Assembly: GCF_001299635.1 (NCBI RefSeq)
Contig: NZ_JRHN01000053.1
Location: forward strand, 1-64,000
DNA length: 64,000 bases
Direction: 5' to 3'
Source of the DNA: Clostridioides difficile
Lineage (GTDB): Bacteria > Bacillota > Clostridia > Peptostreptococcales > Peptostreptococcaceae
Below the pieces are notes generated by a model. The model made no database searches, was not told the origin of the DNA, and saw only the letters and a list, made by a program, of their open reading frames with translations. The position numbers and the translations under genes are program-made. Within the stretch, counting starts at the first letter, position 1, and each line of letters begins with the position of its first letter. This document shows positions 58,512 to 64,000 of this stretch, piece after piece.

Positions 58512-60398
58512 ATGCGTAAAGTAAATTCATTTGATGAATTAAAAGTTTTAGCTGATGAGCTGAAACCTAATCTTAGCTTAAGAAAAAATTATTCTAAGGA
58601 AAATGTATTAAGAAGAGAATTACTTGTTTGTTGTGATACTGGATGTACATCTTCAAACAGTATGGAAATAGTTAGTGAATTAGAAAATGAAATAAAAAAA
58701 TCAGGAATCCAAGACAAAGTTACTGTTCGTTTGACAGGTTGTTTTGGCTTCTGTGCTCAAGGTCCTATCGTAAAAGTTTATCCTGATAACGTTTTCTACG
58801 TGAAGGTTGAACCATCAGATGCTGAAAAGATAGTTCAAAGTCACTTAATTAGAAATACAGTTGTTGAGGAATTATTATATGAAGAAGAATCTTTAAGCAA
58901 AAAAGTAGAAGAGCAAGAAGAAATGTCTTTCTACAAAAAACAATTACGTATAGCTTTAAAAAACTGTGGACTTATTGACCCAGATAGCATAGAAGAATAT
59001 ATTGCCAATGATGGTTATTTAGCTCTAGGCAAATGTTTAACTTCTCTTACTCCTCAAGAAGTTATTGCAGAAGTAAAAACTTCTGGTCTTCGTGGTAGAG
59101 GTGGTGCTGGTTTCCCTACTGGTTCTAAATGGGAAGCTGCTTCAAAAAATCCTGCTGGCCCAACAGATAAAAAATTTGTTGTTTGTAATGCTGACGAAGG
59201 TGACCCAGGTGCATTTATGGATAGATCAGTACTTGAAGGTGACCCTCACAGTGTACTAGAAGCTATGGCAATATGCGGATATGCTATAGGCTCTGATACA
59301 GGTTACATATACATAAGAGCAGAATATCCAAAATCTATAGAAAGATTAAAAGTAGCTATAGCTCAAGCTGAAAAATACGGTTTACTTGGTGAAAATATAT
59401 TAGGTACTGGATTTAACTTTAAACTAGAATTAAAATACGGTGCAGGAGCTTTCGTTTGTGGTGAAGGTACAGCTCTAATGCATTCAATTGAAGGTAGACG
59501 TGGTGAACCTAGAATGAAGACTTATAGTTCTTCTAAGAGTGGTTTATGGAAATCTCCTACTTGCTTAAACAATGTTGAAACTTTTGCCAACATACCAGCA
59601 ATCATACTGAATGGCGGAAGCTGGTTTGCTAACTTAGGTACTGAAGATTCTAGTGGTACTAAAGTCTTTGCTCTTGGTGGAAAAGTTGAAAATGTAGGGC
59701 TTGTTGAAGTTCCAATGGGTACTACTTTAAGAGATATTGTATTTGAAATTGGTGGAGGAATCCCTGAAGGTAAACAATTCAAGGCAGTTCAGACAGGTGG
59801 TCCATCTGGTGGATGTATACCAACTGAGCATTTAGACATCCCTATAGACTTTGGTTCATTAAGCTCTATAGGTTCAATGATGGGTTCTGGTGGTATGCTT
59901 GTTCTTGATGAATCTGACTGTATGGTAGATATAGCCAAGTTCTTCCTTGAGTTTACTGTTGAAGAATCTTGTGGTAAATGTACTCCTTGTCGTATAGGTA
60001 CTACAAGATTATTAGAGATATTAACTAAAATTACAGAAGGTAATGGTACTCTACAAGATTTAGATGACCTAGAAAACCTTGCTGAAACTATACAAACTGC
60101 TTCATTATGTGGTCTTGGTAAAGCTGCTCCAAACCCTGTTTTAAGTACTCTTCAATATTTCAAAGATGAGTATATAGCTCACGTTGTAGATAAGAAATGT
60201 CCTGCTGGCAAATGTCAAAACTTACTTTCTTACTTTATAACAGATGCTTGTAAGGGTTGTACAAAATGTTCTAGAGTGTGTCCTGCTGGTTGTATAACAG
60301 GTTCTGTTAAGGAACAACATACAATAGATACTTCTAAGTGTCTAAAATGTGGTGCTTGTATAGATAATTGTACATTTAACGCTATAATCAAGAAATAA
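58512..60398 (+). CDS. hydB: [FeFe]-hydrogenase subunit HydB (NuoF-like, FMN/NADH)
   Basis: 628 residues. Residues 35-110 are a [2Fe-2S] thioredoxin-like domain (CCDTGCTSSNSM, LTGCFGFCAQGPIV). Residues 150-560 are the NuoF core with GLRGRGGAGFPTGSKWEAA near 192 for FMN and NADH and a [4Fe-4S] site ESCGKCTPCRIGT near 485. The last 55 residues hold two [4Fe-4S] sites (CKGCTKCSRVCPAGC, CLKCGACIDNCTF). It is the flavin subunit where electron bifurcation happens in HydABC enzymes. Confidence 0.95.
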   Translation: MRKVNSFDELKVLADELKPNLSLRKNYSKENVLRRELLVCCDTGCTSSNSMEIVSELENEIKKSGIQDKVTVRLTGCFGFCAQGPIVKVYPDNVFYVKVEPSDAEKIVQSHLIRNTVVEELLYEEESLSKKVEEQEEMSFYKKQLRIALKNCGLIDPDSIEEYIANDGYLALGKCLTSLTPQEVIAEVKTSGLRGRGGAGFPTGSKWEAASKNPAGPTDKKFVVCNADEGDPGAFMDRSVLEGDPHSVLEAMAICGYAIGSDTGYIYIRAEYPKSIERLKVAIAQAEKYGLLGENILGTGFNFKLELKYGAGAFVCGEGTALMHSIEGRRGEPRMKTYSSSKSGLWKSPTCLNNVETFANIPAIILNGGSWFANLGTEDSSGTKVFALGGKVENVGLVEVPMGTTLRDIVFEIGGGIPEGKQFKAVQTGGPSGGCIPTEHLDIPIDFGSLSSIGSMMGSGGMLVLDESDCMVDIAKFFLEFTVEESCGKCTPCRIGTTRLLEILTKITEGNGTLQDLDDLENLAETIQTASLCGLGKAAPNPVLSTLQYFKDEYIAHVVDKKCPAGKCQNLLSYFITDACKGCTKCSRVCPAGCITGSVKEQHTIDTSKCLKCGACIDNCTFNAIIKK

Positions 60399-60420
60399 CT
60401 TATTTGGAGGAGGAATAACA

Positions 60421-62202
60421 ATGAGTTTAGTTAATTTAACTATTAATGGCAAACACGTTTCAGCACCTAGTGGAACTTCTATCTTAGATGCTGCGAAATT
60501 AATAAATATAAAAATACACAACCTTTGTCATTTACATATGAACGAAATAGATAAGCTTGACACTTGTGCTTCTTGTCGTGTTTGTATGGTTGAGACAGAG
60601 AGAGGCTTAGTTCCAGCTTGTGGAACAGTTATAAAGGAAGGTATGAGAGTTCAAACTAATAGTGCAAAAGCATTAAATGCTCGTAGAACTATTGTTGAAT
60701 TATTGTTATCAGACCATCCACAAGATTGTTTTGTATGTGAAAAAAATGGAGACTGTGAATTACAGACTATAGCTGCCGATTTAGGAGTAAGAAAAATAAG
60801 ATATCAAGGTTCTAAATCTTTTGCAGGTAAAGACACTTCTACTAAGTCTTTAGTTAAAGACCACTCTAAGTGTATATTATGTAGAAGATGTGAAACTGTA
60901 TGTAATGATATACAAACAGTAGGAGCATTATCTGGAGTTAATCGTGGATTTAATACTTTAGTTAGTACATTCTTCAACTCTGATATGGTTGAGACAGAGT
61001 GTACATTCTGTGGTCAATGTATATCTGTCTGTCCAACTGGAGCGTTAACAGAAGTAGATAATGTACCTAAGCTTTGGGATGTTTTAAATAAAAAAGAAAA
61101 AACTATAGTAGTTCAAGTTGCTCCTGCTGTAAGAGTTGCAATTGGTGAAGAATTTGGATTAGAACCAGGTTCAATTTCTACAGGAAAAATGGTAGCTGCT
61201 TTAAAAGCACTTGGATTTGAACATGTATTTGATACGAACTTTGGTGCAGACTTTACTATCATGGAAGAGGCTACTGAATTTATAGAAAGAATCCAAAGTG
61301 GTGAAAATCTTCCTATATTGACTAGTTGTTGTCCTGCATGGGTAAACTTCTTGGAGCATAATTATCCAGATAAGTTAAATTTAGCATCTAGCTGTAAGTC
61401 TCCTCAAGGTATGTTTGGTTCTATAGCTAAAAATTACTATGCACCTAAAATATTAGGAATCAATCCTGAAGAGCTTTATGTTGTATCTGTAATGCCTTGT
61501 GTAGCTAAAAAATATGAAGCTTCAAGAGAAGAATTAAGTGAATCTGGAATACTAGATGTTGACCTTTCTATCACTACTAGAGAATTAGCTAAAATGATAA
61601 AAGAAGCTGCTATCGATTTACCTAATCTTCAAGACCAAGATTTTGATAATCCTTTAGGAAAATCTACAGGTGCTGCATCTATATTTGGAGCAAGTGGTGG
61701 AGTTCTAGAAGCTGCTCTACGTACTTCATATGAAAAGATAACTAATAAGACTTTAGATAATGTAAACTTTACTAATGTTAGAGGTCTTAAAGGAATCAGA
61801 GAAGCAAGCATAGATGTTGATGGAACTACAGTTAATGTGTGTATTGTAAATACACTTAAAAATGCTAGAAAGATTATGGATAAGGTTAGAAGTGGAGAAT
61901 GTAAATATCACATTATAGAAGTTATGGCATGTCCTGGTGGATGTGTTGGAGGTGCTGGTCAACCTTATCACCATGGTAATACTGAAATAGTTGATAGACG
62001 TGCAAATGCATTATATGAAATAGATAGAAATAAAGCTATTCGTAAATCTCATGAAAATCCTGATTTACAGGCTATTTATAAAGACTTCTTTGGAGACCCA
62101 AATAGTGATGTAGCTCATAAATACCTTCATACTCATTACTTCGATAAGAGTTGTATTTATGGAGAATGCCCACAAGAATGTGCTTGTGAGGAATCTAAAT
62201 AA
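60421..62202 (+). CDS. hydA: [FeFe]-hydrogenase catalytic subunit HydA
   Basis: 593 residues. An N-terminal [2Fe-2S] domain (CHLHMNEIDKLDTCASCRVC), a His-Cys3 site (HPQDCFVCEKNGDC) and two [4Fe-4S] sites (CILCRRCETVC, CTFCGQCISVCP) feed the H-cluster. H-cluster motifs: TSCCPAW near 301, MPCVAKK near 358 and MACPGGCVGGAGQP near 502. The C-terminal tail has extra cysteines (CIYGECPQECACEE), perhaps one more cluster. It makes or uses H2, with NADH and ferredoxin as partners in HydABC systems. Confidence 0.96.
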   Translation: MSLVNLTINGKHVSAPSGTSILDAAKLINIKIHNLCHLHMNEIDKLDTCASCRVCMVETERGLVPACGTVIKEGMRVQTNSAKALNARRTIVELLLSDHPQDCFVCEKNGDCELQTIAADLGVRKIRYQGSKSFAGKDTSTKSLVKDHSKCILCRRCETVCNDIQTVGALSGVNRGFNTLVSTFFNSDMVETECTFCGQCISVCPTGALTEVDNVPKLWDVLNKKEKTIVVQVAPAVRVAIGEEFGLEPGSISTGKMVAALKALGFEHVFDTNFGADFTIMEEATEFIERIQSGENLPILTSCCPAWVNFLEHNYPDKLNLASSCKSPQGMFGSIAKNYYAPKILGINPEELYVVSVMPCVAKKYEASREELSESGILDVDLSITTRELAKMIKEAAIDLPNLQDQDFDNPLGKSTGAASIFGASGGVLEAALRTSYEKITNKTLDNVNFTNVRGLKGIREASIDVDGTTVNVCIVNTLKNARKIMDKVRSGECKYHIIEVMACPGGCVGGAGQPYHHGNTEIVDRRANALYEIDRNKAIRKSHENPDLQAIYKDFFGDPNSDVAHKYLHTHYFDKSCIYGECPQECACEESK

Positions 62203-62239
62203 GCTCTAACAATTATAAAAATTAAGTGTTATTAAATAA

Positions 62240-62283
62240 AAGGATTGTCTTAAAATACTCTTAAGTACTTTAAGACAATCCTT
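62240..62283. terminator. Shared terminator between hydA and the MutS-like gene
   Basis: AAGGATTGTCTTAAA and TTTAAGACAATCCTT form a perfect 15-bp stem with a 14-nt loop between two convergent genes. The T run is better on the minus side (TTTTATTT). Confidence 0.85.
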
Positions 62284-62324
62284 ATTAGTTTACTTTAATA
62301 CAACTTCCTAGTCTTATATATTAA

Positions 62325-64000
62325 TTAAAGAATTCCAGCCATTTTCATAAGTTGTTTTGCATTTGTAGTTTTACATCTTCCATCTTTTATCATATAGTCA
62401 AAATGAATTTTATCATCTACATAGTACTCTGAGAAATGATAGTTTACAACTTCAACATCTCCACTACCTGAAAGGTCACATAACTCAAAATCATGTGTTG
62501 TAACCATACTTATAACCCATGGTCTTGATAATTTCTTTACTGCCTCACTTGCTCCAATAATTCTATCAGCAGAGTTAGTTCCCTTAAAAATCTCATCCAC
62601 TAAAACCAACATTGGTAATTCTTTTAAGCTATATTGAATCATTGATTTTATTCTAAGAATCTCAGCATAAAAAGTTGATATTCCTTGGCTTACATCATCT
62701 TGTATTCTCATAGATGTAAATATAGCCATACAAGTTGCATCAAAATTCTTAGCACATACTGGTCCTCCTGCATATGCTAATACTAAATTTACTCCTATAC
62801 TTCTTAAAAATGTTGTTTTTCCAGACATATTTGAACCTGTAATAATACATGTCTGAGAATTTAATTGTATTGAATTTGCTATAACACTTTTTTCTGCTAT
62901 TAATGGATGATATACTTCTTCAACTTTTAGCCTTGGAATGTCTTCATGTTTTATTACTGGAAAACATGTATTCTCCTTTACATGACCAATAACTGTTAAA
63001 CTTATTAGAGCTTCAAATTCTCCAATAGATTCTAGCCAGCCTCTAATTTGATTTCCATACACACCTTTCCATCGTTCCAGTGATTCTGCACAATGATAAT
63101 TCCACATAAGAACACCACAAGCAATTATATATAATATCTGATTATATCTTAAATTTACAGCATTTCCTATTGAATTTAGTTGTTTAATACCTTTTGAAAC
63201 GCCACTTCCCTTAGAAAGTTTTTTTTGTAATTCTTTTAAGTAATCACTCTCAAATGTCTCTTTTTCTAAAACCTTAAACATCTTTTCATATACTTGTATA
63301 TTTCTACTAAATGAAAATAATGGTGAAAGAGTCTGCATAAGTCTCGTATGCCCAAAACCACTAAATCCCAACTGTATTATGAAAAGTAGAAAAACAGGCA
63401 AAATAGGTAAAAAACCTAATGTAAAAAATATAAAAGATAGGATTGTAGCAGTAGGTAGACCCCAAGTAAAAATATGCATCCATTTTGGTATATATACATC
63501 CTTATTTTCTCCATACTCTATGAATGCTTCTATACTACCATCAGAATTATTTTTTTGCTCCTTACCAATTATATTACTCAGTGTTTGAATATGAATAGAA
63601 AAATCATCTTTTGATAAAAGTTCTTTTATTGCTATTTGTCTCTCTAAGATTATCTTCTCATCTGGATTTTCATTCCATAATGACTTAGCCAAAGACTTCT
63701 TACCATAAGATGTATTAGCCACACAGATATATTGATACAATGAAGCTCTTCCAAACAAATCTAAATCTTTTGCTTGTGAATTTTCATCTTCTAAGTATTC
63801 TTTACCATCTATTTTAAATTCTTTCCAGCCATCTCCAAATCGTTTTATATACTTGTCTATTACATCAATCTTACTTTTAAAATACATTTCTTCTTCTTTT
63901 ACTTTATTATGAATAACTAAGAGTGCTATAAACGCTACAATCGCTACAACTCCAACAAAAACACCCACTATATTTTTATTGTAAAGTCCAATAGCAAATC
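62325..64000 (-). CDS. Membrane-anchored MutS-family ATPase (5' end beyond window)
   Basis: The frame stays open to the window end, so the start may lie outside; a GTG at 63966-63968 is an internal candidate giving 547 residues. Hydrophobic segments lie near the start (VFVGVVAIVAFIALLVI), in the middle (GLPTATILSFIFFTLGFLPI) and near 300. The C-terminal 200 residues are the MutS ATPase: ITGSNMSGKTTFLRSIGVNL (Walker A), STFYAEILRIKSM, LVLVDEIFKGTNSADR (Walker B) and MVTTHD. No mismatch-recognition domain is present. Role unknown; it is a separate subgroup of MutS-like proteins in clostridia. Confidence 0.85.
   Translation of the reverse strand, partial: FAIGLYNKNIVGVFVGVVAIVAFIALLVIHNKVKEEEMYFKSKIDVIDKYIKRFGDGWKEFKIDGKEYLEDENSQAKDLDLFGRASLYQYICVANTSYGKKSLAKSLWNENPDEKIILERQIAIKELLSKDDFSIHIQTLSNIIGKEQKNNSDGSIEAFIEYGENKDVYIPKWMHIFTWGLPTATILSFIFFTLGFLPILPVFLLFIIQLGFSGFGHTRLMQTLSPLFSFSRNIQVYEKMFKVLEKETFESDYLKELQKKLSKGSGVSKGIKQLNSIGNAVNLRYNQILYIIACGVLMWNYHCAESLERWKGVYGNQIRGWLESIGEFEALISLTVIGHVKENTCFPVIKHEDIPRLKVEEVYHPLIAEKSVIANSIQLNSQTCIITGSNMSGKTTFLRSIGVNLVLAYAGGPVCAKNFDATCMAIFTSMRIQDDVSQGISTFYAEILRIKSMIQYSLKELPMLVLVDEIFKGTNSADRIIGASEAVKKLSRPWVISMVTTHDFELCDLSGSGDVEVVNYHFSEYYVDDKIHFDYMIKDGRCKTTNAKQLMKMAGIL

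Overview
The window reads as a low-GC Firmicute, almost certainly Clostridioides difficile. The basis is the very AT-rich composition, a secreted CWB2 (cell wall binding repeat 2) protein of the Cwp type, the order murB-PHP-rapZ-yvcK-nudix-whiA-dnaE-pfkA-pyk, a trimeric [FeFe]-hydrogenase operon, and a myovirus-type prophage like those common in this species. The species call rests on recognition of families and gene order, not on a database search.

Positions 1 to about 41,500 are most of an integrated contractile-tailed (myovirus) prophage. It runs right to left: integrase at the right edge (40291-41421, + strand), a CWB2 surface protein gene, a two-way lysogeny switch (repressor at 37118 +, Cro-like gene at 36926 -), Rha/KilAC antirepressor, a Xis-like protein, YqaJ exonuclease plus RecT, and a replication initiator whose gene contains four 14-bp palindromic iterons and a DnaA box. 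Many small early genes follow, then RusA, an RNase H-like protein and an ArpU-like late activator. The late genes are TerS, TerL, portal, MuF, scaffold, capsid, connectors, sheath, tube, a chaperone with a -1 frameshift site, tape measure, LysM, a tail hydrolase (3D + NlpC/P60), XkdR/S/T/U-like baseplate proteins, two fibre proteins, a frameshifted XkdX gene, an XhlA-like protein and a holin cut by the window start. The endolysin and left attachment site lie outside the window.

Several cargo-like (moron) genes interrupt the structural modules: a zinc-finger/DUF4145 protein, a zinc-ribbon/SHOCT protein, a cluster of small cysteine-rich proteins one of which is reversed, and the CWB2 surface protein. 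Between the late activator and the packaging genes lies a non-coding stretch with two related RNA elements. Each has an 8-bp hairpin, a 5-nt ACYAT spacer and a tRNA-top-half-like minihelix with a TTCRATT T-loop. A strong terminator follows.

From 41,504 the host chromosome begins with a 23S rRNA m5U methyltransferase gene, whose 3' end is the probable phage target. Then come pyk and pfkA (glycolysis, with an operator-like palindrome and repeats upstream of pfkA), dnaE, whiA, a Nudix hydrolase, yvcK, rapZ, a PHP phosphoesterase, murB, a formate/nitrite-type channel, a cardiolipin synthase, the hydCBA hydrogenase operon and a membrane-anchored MutS-family ATPase cut by the window end.
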